This document shows positions 31,910 to 40,106 of a stretch of 60,809 nucleotides of DNA, in pieces. The notes below the pieces were generated by a model, which worked only from the letters and a program-made list of their open reading frames with translations, had not been told where the DNA came from and did no database searches. Position 1 is the first letter of the stretch, and each line of letters opens with the position of its first letter. The position numbers and the translations under genes were made by a program. This DNA comes from a virus: IMG/VR virus record IMGVR_UViG_3300030118_007016, positions 1-60,809 of that record; one strand, written 5' to 3'.

Positions 31910-32112
31910 CACTCACCATTTTCTGACGTAACACTGTTATCAAATTTAACAATGGGTGGGTTCTTAACATAAAGTTCAGGCTCTTCTTCCTCTCCATCTG
32001 AGGCTGGCACAAACTCCATTTTTTGCAAAGTTTCTGTAATGTCACTCTGCTCTAATAGGCTTTTTTGCAAAGCCATCATTAATGATCCCATAGCTTGTTT
32101 AGAAAGTTTCAT
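31909..32112 (-). CDS. Conserved small phage protein, 67 aa
   Basis: Two in-frame ATGs are possible, at 32133 and 32112. I chose 32112 because AGGAG lies about 11 nt before it, whereas the first overlaps the previous stop without any ribosome-binding site. The product begins MKLSKQAMGSLMMALQKSLL, continues EQSDIT, then an acidic stretch and VKNPPIVKF. The ALQKSLxEQ.DI plus NPP pattern is one I associate with small proteins of T4-like marine phages, with no known function. It lies in the sigma-factor operon. Confidence 0.65.
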   Translation of the reverse strand: MKLSKQAMGSLMMALQKSLLEQSDITETLQKMEFVPASDGEEEEPELYVKNPPIVKFDNSVTSENGE

Positions 32113-32126
32113 AATATTATTTTCTC

Positions 32127-33083
32127 CTACCATTTAAAGTTATCAATATAGAATTTTACCACTTTTTCTATCTCTTCGTTAAATATTTTTTGCGGTGCCC
32201 ATCCCAATGAGCGCAACTTATCATCGTTCAAAGCATACCTAACATCTTGTCCTTTTCTTTTATAGCCCAAATCTACATAATCTTCCCACTTTACATCTGG
32301 ACCGTGGAAAACCTCGATTACTTTTTTCACTGTTTCTCTGTTTTCTTGCTCAAAGCCTCCAGCGACGTTATAAGTTTCATTAGTTTTCCCACTATTTATA
32401 ATACTTATAACCGCACTTGCAGTATCTTCAGCGTGTAACCAGTTACGTGTAGGCAAACCCTCATCATGAAGTCTAATCTTTTTACCCCGCTGTAAAAGCT
32501 TAACTGAAAGGGGGATAAGTTTTTCTGGATATTGATAAGATCCATAGTTGTTTGTTGGGCGTAAAATAATATATTCTAACCCATATGTCCTAGACCATGC
32601 TTTGACAAGCATATCTGCTGCTGCCTTAGATGCAGAGTATGGATTGCTTGGATTTAAATGATCTGTTTCAAAGTGTTCTCCATTGACAATATCGCCGTAT
32701 ACTTCATCTGTGCTAAAATGAAAAAATATTGGTCTGTTATCAACGTTATTTGGTTTTTGCCTAATCAGCTCCAACAAATTGTAGACACCATCTATGTTTG
32801 ATTTTAGAAAATGCTCGCTGTCTATAATGCTGTTACCCACATGAGTTTCAGCAGCGATATTAATAACATAGTCACAATCTGGCAAAAACTTAAGATCTGC
32901 AATATCTGAGTTTATAAAAGTAAACCTGTCTTTGTAATGCGTTTTAAATGTCCTTATAAGTTCTGGATTTGATGCATACGTTTGACTGTCCACTCCATAC
33001 ACTCTCCATCCCATTCCTAGACACTTGTTTGTGACATGCGAGCCAATAAACCCCAAACACCCTGTGATTACAACCAGTTTCAT
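32127..33083 (-). CDS. dTDP-glucose 4,6-dehydratase-like NAD-dependent sugar dehydratase
   Basis: The 318-residue short-chain dehydrogenase-type protein starts with the Rossmann motif TGCLGFIGSH (residues 7-16). The dehydratase STDEVYG motif, with T125, D126 and E127, comes next. The catalytic Y149-x-x-x-K153 pair is in NPYSASKAAAD. A C-terminal substrate-binding part (RGKKIRLHDEGLPTRNWLHA) follows. RmlB-type enzymes convert a dTDP- or UDP-hexose into the 4-keto-6-deoxy form in deoxysugar pathways. It is slightly shorter than cellular RmlB (about 350). First gene after the sigma operon going upstream, and the last gene of the glycan run. Nucleotide specificity cannot be told. Confidence 0.85.
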   Translation of the reverse strand: MKLVVITGCLGFIGSHVTNKCLGMGWRVYGVDSQTYASNPELIRTFKTHYKDRFTFINSDIADLKFLPDCDYVINIAAETHVGNSIIDSEHFLKSNIDGVYNLLELIRQKPNNVDNRPIFFHFSTDEVYGDIVNGEHFETDHLNPSNPYSASKAAADMLVKAWSRTYGLEYIILRPTNNYGSYQYPEKLIPLSVKLLQRGKKIRLHDEGLPTRNWLHAEDTASAVISIINSGKTNETYNVAGGFEQENRETVKKVIEVFHGPDVKWEDYVDLGYKRKGQDVRYALNDDKLRSLGWAPQKIFNEEIEKVVKFYIDNFKW

Positions 33084-33520
33084 TAAATATATTCCTCCAA
33101 GACGCCAATATAATCACTGCAAATACCAGCGATATTTTTTCCTACTCTCCAGTTATCTCTTTCAGGCATAACACATATGGACTTTTCAGTAAGATGCTTA
33201 CCGGGATATGTCCATATATATCCATCACTAGTCAGCGTTGCATCATCGGTGCCATGATAAAAGCACCTAACATCATTATACAGTAAAATGTTTAGTGCGT
33301 CAATATTTTTACAATGACACCAAAATTTTTTATTTTGCAGAAAATCAATACTTATTTTATATTCAGCTATATCATGTCCCAAAAATAAATCTTTTTCATA
33401 TGACCAAATATCGATTTCGACATCATACCCCTCTTGCAAAGCTTCCTTGATGTATTCCGGACTGTTTTCATATTTTTTATTTGGACCATCAAGATTTCCC
33501 CTATGAGCTATTTTGATCAT
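33083..33520 (-). CDS. Short glycerophosphodiesterase/PLC-like protein, 145 aa
   Basis: The opening KIAHRGN (His6, Arg7), followed by ENSPEYI (Glu18, Asn19), GYDVEIDIW (Glu35, Asp37) and GHD (His49, Asp50), is the active-site pattern of the GDPD/PI-PLC TIM-barrel family. Cellular GDPD enzymes are 240 residues or longer, so this 145-residue version holds only part of a barrel, though the main catalytic residues remain. It may remove or transfer glycerophosphate-type groups in glycan assembly. The gene overlaps the methyltransferase upstream and the dehydratase downstream. Confidence 0.65.
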   Translation of the reverse strand: MIKIAHRGNLDGPNKKYENSPEYIKEALQEGYDVEIDIWSYEKDLFLGHDIAEYKISIDFLQNKKFWCHCKNIDALNILLYNDVRCFYHGTDDATLTSDGYIWTYPGKHLTEKSICVMPERDNWRVGKNIAGICSDYIGVLEEYI

Positions 33521-34206
33521 TTTTTTGGTTTCTCACAACGGATGTAAATCCACTTTGGGTGCTGATTATCTGAAAATGATTGTCTTACATTGGTTGTTAC
33601 GTTAACAAACCCTATCTGATGCAAATCTTCAATCACATCGTTTTCATCACTAATTCTTACATCCCAGCCTGAGTTTGTACATGTCGCCTCATACATATTA
33701 TCATGATATGATGCTGGTTTCGTCCCTGCTTTAGGAACAGGTCCATAAGTCATTTGAAAAGAAAAAACAGCTCCGGGTTTCATAACTCTTAATATTTCTT
33801 TTAAAATATTCTGTCTAATATCATAAACAGGTATATGTTGCAGAGTTATTGTTGACATTACAAAGTCATATTCATCTTTGTTCAGGTCTTTCAAATCAGT
33901 TCCACTATTGACGTACCAATCGCTATTTTGTTCTTTATATTCTTTGCTGCAATATTCTATGTTGCCCTCAGAAATATCAACTCCGTCGACCCGAGACCAT
34001 TCAGCTAGGGAAAGCATATTTGTTACATTTCTACCTTTACCGCAGCCAAAATCAAGTGCTACTTTACCATTCCAACCATCGTTATTTTTAATATCATTCA
34101 ATAGGATATTCCAATAATCATTGTTTGAATTATGCTCTTGGTGATTACTAGTGCCACCCCTGTATTGATCTTTTTGCATTTTTGTGTATTTGTTATTAGA
34201 ATCCAC
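33517..34206 (-). CDS. SAM-dependent methyltransferase, class I
   Basis: A class I Rossmann methyltransferase: motif I is VALDFGCGKGRN (residues about 49-60), an acidic end of strand 2 (VDGVDISEGN) binds the SAM ribose, and motif IV/post-I is DFVMSTITLQHIP. The start is GTG at 34206 with GGAG 10 nt upstream; an in-frame ATG at 34179 is the alternative. Within a glycan operon a sugar O-methyltransferase or carboxyl methyltransferase is likely. The acceptor cannot be read from the sequence. Confidence 0.8.
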   Translation of the reverse strand: MDSNNKYTKMQKDQYRGGTSNHQEHNSNNDYWNILLNDIKNNDGWNGKVALDFGCGKGRNVTNMLSLAEWSRVDGVDISEGNIEYCSKEYKEQNSDWYVNSGTDLKDLNKDEYDFVMSTITLQHIPVYDIRQNILKEILRVMKPGAVFSFQMTYGPVPKAGTKPASYHDNMYEATCTNSGWDVRISDENDVIEDLHQIGFVNVTTNVRQSFSDNQHPKWIYIRCEKPKK

Positions 34207-34921
34207 TTTTTCTATTCTCCAAGTAGTGCTTTAAATCTTCAGGTGTCCCAAGTCCCCACATTTTGTGTACGTAAAATGGGATAAGTGACTTTCCATCTTT
34301 TATAAGTTCATTGTACACTGGAGCTATGTAAAACTCATTGTTTACACGAATATCTTTTTCGATCATTTGCTTAGCATATTTTACGAAATCAGATCCTTTT
34401 CTATACCAATAAATCCCGCAGGTGGCAATATCTGATATTGGTTTTTTCTCAGCAACCTCAGTAATAAATCCACGGGCATTTGTCTTTACAAAAGACCACT
34501 TAGGGTGAACTGCGTTAAATGTAAAGACAATGGCATCAGAAGTGGTCATGTTTTTTAAAGACAAAAAGTTTTGAGGATGATATTCAATAAACTGATCTGA
34601 GTTTGCTATTAACAAATCCTCATCGTCATCGATTAAACTTTCTGCAAGCAGTGCCGTGCAAGCTGCCCCTTCTGTTAGTCCATCTACAACCACATAACTA
34701 AAATGATCATTTGTAATTCTATCAAGTGTGTGCAACAATCCTTCGTATTTTTCTATATGTTGTTTTCTCACCAAAAAAATATATTCACAATCAAAATCCA
34801 AATTTTCAACAACTGTTTGAATCATTGGTTTTCCGTTTACATCAATAAGGGGTTTTGGAAATGTATAACCTTCCTTGGCAAACCTACTTCCCTCACCCGC
34901 CATTGGTATTAAAACTTTCAT
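34196..34921 (-). CDS. Sugar-phosphate nucleotidyltransferase
   Basis: A 241-residue NTP_transferase protein. The N-terminus MKVLIPMAGEGSRFAKEGYT is the nucleotide-binding GxGxRF loop, then FPKPLIDVNGKPMIQ with the sugar-nucleotidyltransferase Lys. DLLIANSDQFIEY carries the metal-binding Asp region and later KKPISDIATCGIYWY the sugar site. Such enzymes make NDP-sugars from NTP and sugar-1-phosphate; size and motifs are near single-domain LicC/RfbF-like enzymes. It overlaps the methyltransferase gene by 11 nt and the HAD gene by 29 nt, an unusually deep overlap. Confidence 0.82.
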   Translation of the reverse strand: MKVLIPMAGEGSRFAKEGYTFPKPLIDVNGKPMIQTVVENLDFDCEYIFLVRKQHIEKYEGLLHTLDRITNDHFSYVVVDGLTEGAACTALLAESLIDDDEDLLIANSDQFIEYHPQNFLSLKNMTTSDAIVFTFNAVHPKWSFVKTNARGFITEVAEKKPISDIATCGIYWYRKGSDFVKYAKQMIEKDIRVNNEFYIAPVYNELIKDGKSLIPFYVHKMWGLGTPEDLKHYLENRKSGF

Positions 34922-35531
34922 TAATAAATCTCCTTACATTTTCTATGTTTACTTCTGTTGCATTATTGACTTGCATAACTTTACATCCAGATGCTCTCGC
35001 TGCCTGAATACCTTTTGGCGAATCCTCTACTATCATCGCATCGTCTGGATTTATTCCTAGATCTTTCAAGATTTTCAAATATCCTTCAGGATCTGGCTTT
35101 GATTTAATAACATCTTGATTGCTAACAAACATATCTAAAGATGAAAAAACACCAGCTTTTTCAAGCATTAAACACGCTGTTTTTCTAATACTATTTGTAA
35201 AACATGCTACTTTTACATTATTTTCTTTCAGCCATTTAATAAGTTCTACCTTTGTTTCATCATATTGACACTTACTATGAATAATATCTAATGTTTTCTG
35301 CTGTTTTAGTTCTCCAATATCTTTATGGTATTCCTCCAGTAAAACACCCATGTCTGTTAGTTTTTTTAATTTTACTTTTGTTGGTAGACCATTAAATGTT
35401 GAATAATGTTCTTCCTCTGTAATAACATAATCTGTATATTGACCCAGAGCTTTGTTAAATGCCTCTTTGTGCCAGTCACATGCATCAATCAGTACCCCAT
35501 CCATGTCGAACATTACAAGTTTTAAACTCAT
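34893..35531 (-). CDS. HAD-superfamily phosphatase/phosphomutase
   Basis: Haloacid dehalogenase fold, subfamily I with a helical cap. Motif I is FDMDGVLIDA (nucleophile Asp9, acid/base Asp11), motif II ACFTNSIR, motif III Lys in SKPDPEGYLKIL, and motif IV VEDSPKGIQAARASG. Closest in pattern to beta-phosphoglucomutase and sugar phosphatase types. It would supply or dephosphorylate a sugar phosphate for the neighbouring nucleotidyltransferase. The ATG at 35531 overlaps the previous stop. Confidence 0.85.
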   Translation of the reverse strand: MSLKLVMFDMDGVLIDACDWHKEAFNKALGQYTDYVITEEEHYSTFNGLPTKVKLKKLTDMGVLLEEYHKDIGELKQQKTLDIIHSKCQYDETKVELIKWLKENNVKVACFTNSIRKTACLMLEKAGVFSSLDMFVSNQDVIKSKPDPEGYLKILKDLGINPDDAMIVEDSPKGIQAARASGCKVMQVNNATEVNIENVRRFINESFNTNGG

Positions 35532-36247
35532 GCTGTACCTCTTAAGTTGATGTCTATTCCATGCTCTTCAACTACATTTCTTAGAGAGTCTCCATAGTCA
35601 CTAGTGTACCATTTACCTTTAACTATTGCTGTTGCAAAATATGGGTATATACTACTGTCCCAATGAAACATTCCTCGTTTATTGTCGCATTCTTGCCAAG
35701 TCATGCCAGTTTTTATGCCTAAGTACTCACATATCATAGATGAGTTTGATTCGAACTCCCATATATTATTGCCATATGTTTTGCTATATATGCTCATTAG
35801 TTTTTCTTTATTGCAAACACTTGGCTGAATAGCGAATCTTAGATTTTGTGGATTCTCATACACATCTGGATGGTTTGTATTGTTAATTAAAGGATGATTT
35901 TCATCATAGCTAGCTCTAGCTAGTTTTACGATATCTATCTCTCCCTCTTTTACAAGATGAACTATTTGATTTATTTTTTCTTTATTTGGAGCGTCATATA
36001 AAAACATATCCTCGTGATGAAAAAGCACAATCTCTTCTTCAACTTGTGCTAAACAATGGAGCATTCTTTTTTGATATGACAAAGAATCATCGTATTTAAT
36101 AACAATCCAATCATTATCTAAGTCTTGAGTAGATTGATCTGTAAATAAATATTTTTTATAACCTTTCATATACTTGTCTGTCTGTGCAAAAAGAGGTGCC
36201 CACACATCAGAGTAATCAGAATGAGAATAAAATACTAAAGGAATCAT
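35528..36247 (-). CDS. Putative glycosyltransferase-like protein, 239 aa
   Basis: Start taken at the ATG at 36247, which overlaps the upstream stop as TAATG; a GTG three codons upstream is less likely. The sequence runs from MIPLVFYSHSDY through KYLFTDQSTQ to a VLFHHEDMFLYD motif reminiscent of the DxD-type metal site of GT-A glycosyltransferases. Later FESNSSMICEYLG and RGMFHWDSSIYPYF are likely acceptor-site elements. No firm family match is made. Soluble, no membrane span, coupled to glycan genes on both sides. Confidence 0.65.
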   Translation of the reverse strand: MIPLVFYSHSDYSDVWAPLFAQTDKYMKGYKKYLFTDQSTQDLDNDWIVIKYDDSLSYQKRMLHCLAQVEEEIVLFHHEDMFLYDAPNKEKINQIVHLVKEGEIDIVKLARASYDENHPLINNTNHPDVYENPQNLRFAIQPSVCNKEKLMSIYSKTYGNNIWEFESNSSMICEYLGIKTGMTWQECDNKRGMFHWDSSIYPYFATAIVKGKWYTSDYGDSLRNVVEEHGIDINLRGTA

Positions 36248-37080
36248 TACACCCACCTTGTCTTTTCATAAAGTCCTACTTTTTTGCAGAACCACTTGTG
36301 ATAAAGGTGACTATCAGTGACTCGCCACCTTGGATATTTCATTAAATTTTTGCTTCTTTCATTTTGAGGCTTTTCTAATTCGTTGGTAAACTGCTCTGGT
36401 GCATTAAAGTCCCACACATTATATCTAACACTATCAAACCATCCACTTGTTAAGCACTTTTCATACTCCGAGTTAGGCTTAAAATCCTGTAAAGCATTTT
36501 CATATATTGTAGAATATTTTTTCATAACTTCCCCAGAGCCATAAAACCACATGTCTCCGTATCCAGCATTCATTTGATCCCAATATGTAGTGTACAAATA
36601 ACTTGGATCCGATTTAGGATCAAATCTAAGCTGATTCACTTCAGAACCACCTCTCTGGCTTATGTCAAATCTAGTTGTTATTACCCAATCATATACAAAA
36701 TTATTATCATTTTCATACTTTTCTCTTAATTGTAAGGCTTTTTTTCTTGAGTAATAGAAGCTTAGTATTCTGGATGCGATTGCATTGTTATACATTGTTT
36801 GTTGTCTTGGGAACCCTTCATCAATGTACTGCTGACTTATTCCATTATCTGTACATATTTTATCAAAATCTACTTGTTGCTCAAATAGAGACATTTTTGG
36901 AGAATAGAAATCTTCAACTATACTTTCATACTCTGGTTGCCAGCAGTGCACAAATACATCTACACTATCAGACTTAGAATAAACTGTCTCTTTTAAGTGT
37001 TGTAATCCCCCAACAACGGTTGAATGATCTCCAGTGCTTACAGTTCCAAAATATCCGTGAAGACATAGAGCGATTCTCAT
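36247..37080 (-). CDS. Putative glycosyltransferase, 277 aa
   Basis: The start (MRIALCLHGYFGTVSTGD) is a Rossmann-like strand-loop. VDVFVHCWQPEY and VITTRFDIS (a R-x-D motif usual for the donor site in this loosely defined group of GT-A-like enzymes) follow, then YGDMWFYGSGEVMKKYS. Its C-terminal WRVTDSHLYHKWFC element recalls phage and bacterial proteins annotated as polysaccharide glycosyltransferases. Catalysis is unproven. ATG at 37080 follows the aminotransferase gene, overlapping by 4 nt. Confidence 0.65.
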   Translation of the reverse strand: MRIALCLHGYFGTVSTGDHSTVVGGLQHLKETVYSKSDSVDVFVHCWQPEYESIVEDFYSPKMSLFEQQVDFDKICTDNGISQQYIDEGFPRQQTMYNNAIASRILSFYYSRKKALQLREKYENDNNFVYDWVITTRFDISQRGGSEVNQLRFDPKSDPSYLYTTYWDQMNAGYGDMWFYGSGEVMKKYSTIYENALQDFKPNSEYEKCLTSGWFDSVRYNVWDFNAPEQFTNELEKPQNERSKNLMKYPRWRVTDSHLYHKWFCKKVGLYEKTRWV

Positions 37081-37697
37081 CTTACCTCCACATCTTTAAA
37101 CAGATTAAATTCAGTTAAGTCTCTGTAAGGGGGGTTTTCTGGTATGTCTGGTACATTCTCAGGGTAATTTTGCATCAACATAAGCCCCCGAACTGCTTGC
37201 TCTGGAGTCATATACATATTCCAACCCTCTTCATCAATCATATCCTCGTGATATAGCATACCATCAGTTCTTCCTTCATAGCGACGGGCTTTTAACCACT
37301 TCATAGCATCTAAGTTATCAAGCAGAATCATACCTCCCTTTCCAATCTTAAGGTGTTTTTTTATGTGAAATGAAAGGCACATCATTGTTCCGGGGATGTA
37401 CATATTGGAAGTTAATCTTTTTGCTGCATCGTATATTGGAAATGGTTTTAGTTGATAAATACCTTCCCATTGAATGTCTTCAAAAACTAACTTTCCACCT
37501 GCTTGCATGACAGATTGTGGTGGAGAAAGGTATGTTCTCTTTGGCAAAATTACTTCTTTGCCTTCTACTTTGTGCCACTTACAGGCGAGAAAAAGAGCAT
37601 TGGTGCAACTATTAACTGATACTGCATAAGGTGCGCCGGTGTAGTGTGCAATTTCTTCTTCAAACATTTTTACTACTTTGTATGGACTATGTAGCAT
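37077..37697 (-). CDS. Truncated DegT/DnrJ/EryC1-type sugar aminotransferase
   Basis: The ATG at 37697 (ATGA overlap with the upstream stop) is preferred to a GTG one codon earlier. HYTGAPYAVSVNSCTNALFL, then EVILPKRTYLSPPQSVMQAG and FEDIQWEG, fit the PLP-binding large domain of sugar aminotransferases. The likely Schiff-base Lys is in CLSFHIKKHLKIGKGGMI, matching the family S-F-x-x-x-K-x-x-x-x-G-x-G-G pattern. Members are usually 360-400 residues, so at 206 residues the C-terminal small domain is missing. No frameshift remnant follows, so this is a compact version, active or not. Confidence 0.75.
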   Translation of the reverse strand: MLHSPYKVVKMFEEEIAHYTGAPYAVSVNSCTNALFLACKWHKVEGKEVILPKRTYLSPPQSVMQAGGKLVFEDIQWEGIYQLKPFPIYDAAKRLTSNMYIPGTMMCLSFHIKKHLKIGKGGMILLDNLDAMKWLKARRYEGRTDGMLYHEDMIDEEGWNMYMTPEQAVRGLMLMQNYPENVPDIPENPPYRDLTEFNLFKDVEVR

Positions 37698-38887
37698 CAC
37701 TCTGTCTCCAAAATATAATATTTCTTTTTAAATCCACAAGCCTCAAATAACTTTATGCTAGCTTCATTTTCAAGCTTTACTTTTGCAAATGCTTTAGGCT
37801 CTTGTTTGATAATATTTTTTATCATATATTTGCCTAACCCCCTTCCTTGAAAGTCTGGGTGTGTTGCAACTCTAATGTCATTGTCAATCACTCCAGCGTA
37901 TCCAGCAAAAGCATTATCAACCAAAGCAACGTAAAAACAATCAGAATATTTTTTCATAAATTGGTTGTGTTCTTCCTCGGATATGTGCTCTTGATTAATA
38001 AAACCTGTTTTTACTTGTGGATGATTTCTTAAGTCTCTTATGTTGTCCCAGTATTTTTTTTGATTTTTTACAATATGAACATCATTAGACCACACACATT
38101 TTTTTCCTATATCTGCGGATTTGTAGTTAGACCAGAAGTGCCCCTTTAAATAATCCCTCTCATATCCCAAATCAAAATATGGATGTAACGTAGTGCCAAT
38201 ATCTAAGTACGTGTTTTGATCATATTCTTTAAAAAGCTCATGTATCAATATCTCACTCAAACTGCTCGCTGAAAAAAGAAAGACGTGATCTTTTATGTTA
38301 TTTTGTTTTATCCAATCTTTAATTTCATCTGCTAAATGATGATCATTTACGATGCAGTTTTCTCCAACCCTAAAGTCCTTTACAACATCAAAGCAAAGTT
38401 CTTTTTTTGCTTTTTCTAAGTCTGCATTTTTACTACATACCATTACAACTTTTCTTTCTGCTATAATGGGAACCAGTCTCGTAAGAAATGCTTCATAATT
38501 CCCATTAACAAATAAATTTGCCCATGTTAGATATTCATTTGTTCGCCCAACTTGTCTCTTCATCCAAGCATGTGCTTGATGACCTCCGATACAACAGGGG
38601 CAAGCTATACCAGTATAATAATTGTCTTTAGAAAACAAAAAGGATTTTATAAGCTTGTCTCTTACAAAAGCATGCTTTTCTGGATCGAAATGCTTATGGT
38701 CTTCTTTACTGTATCCAAAGTTATGTGTAAAGTCCCCCTCTATAACATAATCATCAGCTATAACTAATTTCATATTTTTTAGAATATCAGCCTCACCGTC
38801 AGAAAATCTTACAAATGCAAAGTTTTCTTTTGCAGCAAGCTTTTCAGCAAACATTTCTAAATCTTTAGTAAAGTCTTTACCTAACAT
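37697..38887 (-). CDS. GT-D-like glycosyltransferase fused to GNAT acetyltransferase
   Basis: Residues 1-260 resemble the DUF1792/GT-D glycosyltransferase fold: FAFVRFSDGEAD (R27-F-S-D-G-E32), an ACPCCIGG segment, KVVMVCSKNAD, and TYLDIGTTLHPYFD near residue 235. Residues about 290-396 are a GNAT acyltransferase: YVALVDNAFAGYAGVIDND, then the acetyl-CoA loop HPDFQGRGLGKYMIKNII, and ASIKLFEACGFKKK. The pairing suggests transfer of a sugar coupled to N-acetylation of the sugar or acceptor. It overlaps the MBL gene upstream by 11 nt and the aminotransferase by 1 nt. Confidence 0.75.
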   Translation of the reverse strand: MLGKDFTKDLEMFAEKLAAKENFAFVRFSDGEADILKNMKLVIADDYVIEGDFTHNFGYSKEDHKHFDPEKHAFVRDKLIKSFLFSKDNYYTGIACPCCIGGHQAHAWMKRQVGRTNEYLTWANLFVNGNYEAFLTRLVPIIAERKVVMVCSKNADLEKAKKELCFDVVKDFRVGENCIVNDHHLADEIKDWIKQNNIKDHVFLFSASSLSEILIHELFKEYDQNTYLDIGTTLHPYFDLGYERDYLKGHFWSNYKSADIGKKCVWSNDVHIVKNQKKYWDNIRDLRNHPQVKTGFINQEHISEEEHNQFMKKYSDCFYVALVDNAFAGYAGVIDNDIRVATHPDFQGRGLGKYMIKNIIKQEPKAFAKVKLENEASIKLFEACGFKKKYYILETE

Positions 38888-40106
38888 AACACGTATCTCT
38901 AAATGAAAGCATCTGTCTCCATTGTTTCATATTATGAACACTAAAACAAGATGTAATATTCATAGTATCAGCTCCCCAAGGATTTTTAAAAAACCCATTC
39001 AAATCGTAAGATGTTACAGAAGCTATAGGAACTTTGCTCAAGTCATCTGTATGTGTAAAACTTATTTTGCTATCTGCAAAACTAAACTCACAGTATTTAT
39101 CGATATCCTGAACACATAGGGTAAATTTGGTGTCTGGGACATTTAATCCAAAATAATTTTTTAACTTTGATATTTCCCTATACATTGAAGAGAAAGACTC
39201 TTCCAAGTCATCTTTAGTAAACATTGTAGTTTTCTTTGGATTTTTGTTCTTAGCTTCATTAAATATGTTTGACCACTTTTTGCAGTTAGATAATGACTTT
39301 TTACGATCCATTTCAAATGGAATATTTTCAAGATAAAATGGTGCAAACATATTTATATTTTTATTGTTCTCTATAACCTCTTGAATGTTTACAATATGAT
39401 CGTTTAAAAAATGATTTTCAGGTCTACAAAAAGTTATAAAACTAGCAAATGGAATCGTTATTTTTGGGTTTAGTATTCTATGCGTATCTAATAAGTCAGA
39501 AATATGAGATTCCATAGCCAAATTAAGAGACTTTTTATCATCCTTATTTCCATAAAATCCTGCTAATGAGAATTGGTTAAACAACAAATCAATATCTCTT
39601 CCCATCATGTTTTCAAAAATACCTGTCTTCATTCTATGAAGTTCCTCTGTATTAAATTCACAATCATTTTTATTGAGAATTAGTTTTCCGTCAATGTCAA
39701 ACAACATTGCAGAATCATGATTATTTTTGAAAAAAGAAAATGTGAAATGGTCTATATCGTTGGTATAAAACTGATATGGTTCGAATTGATAATATTTAAA
39801 CCCTAGATTACTCATATTTTCATGAATATTGTCATTATCTCTCTTTGGCATTAAGACTTCTATTCTTTGGTTACATTTTTCTCTTATTTGCTTTAGAGTA
39901 GACCAGCTCAAATGATCTGGGTGTTCATGAGAAATAAATATATACTTTAGGTTTGATAAATCCAAATCGTCTATATTGGTTTCGTTTAACAACTCCCAAG
40001 AATCATTAAAAACTTTTCCACTAAACCATGGATCAACTAGAATAGAATAATCTTTTTTTATGATTTGAAAACATGCGTGATTTATAAACTTAACTTCAAA
40101 ACTCAT
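38877..40106 (-). CDS. Metallo-beta-lactamase-fold hydrolase, 409 aa
   Basis: A beta-lactamase-fold metal hydrolase with the HxHxDH site in YIFISHEHPDHLS (His60, His62, Asp64, His65). Early FINHACFQIIKKDYSILVDP is typical of the UlaG/CMP-Neu5Ac-hydroxylase-like branch, which acts on sugar or nucleotide-sugar substrates. The second metal-binding half is less clear. The C-terminal 150 residues are not a usual MBL tail. It is embedded in the glycan run, downstream of the UDP-GlcNAc epimerase-like gene, so a sugar substrate is probable. Confidence 0.75.
   Translation of the reverse strand: MSFEVKFINHACFQIIKKDYSILVDPWFSGKVFNDSWELLNETNIDDLDLSNLKYIFISHEHPDHLSWSTLKQIREKCNQRIEVLMPKRDNDNIHENMSNLGFKYYQFEPYQFYTNDIDHFTFSFFKNNHDSAMLFDIDGKLILNKNDCEFNTEELHRMKTGIFENMMGRDIDLLFNQFSLAGFYGNKDDKKSLNLAMESHISDLLDTHRILNPKITIPFASFITFCRPENHFLNDHIVNIQEVIENNKNINMFAPFYLENIPFEMDRKKSLSNCKKWSNIFNEAKNKNPKKTTMFTKDDLEESFSSMYREISKLKNYFGLNVPDTKFTLCVQDIDKYCEFSFADSKISFTHTDDLSKVPIASVTSYDLNGFFKNPWGADTMNITSCFSVHNMKQWRQMLSFRDTCYVR

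Noticed and set aside
32113-32133. Earlier ATG for the 67-residue gene
   Set aside because: It overlaps the previous stop without a ribosome-binding site; the ATG at 32112 has AGGAG, though the choice is not certain.
13372-32400. TATTTATA (TATAAATA on the minus strand) at 13372, 17579 and 32393
   Set aside because: All three are inside genes and codon-explained, so I do not treat them as late promoters.
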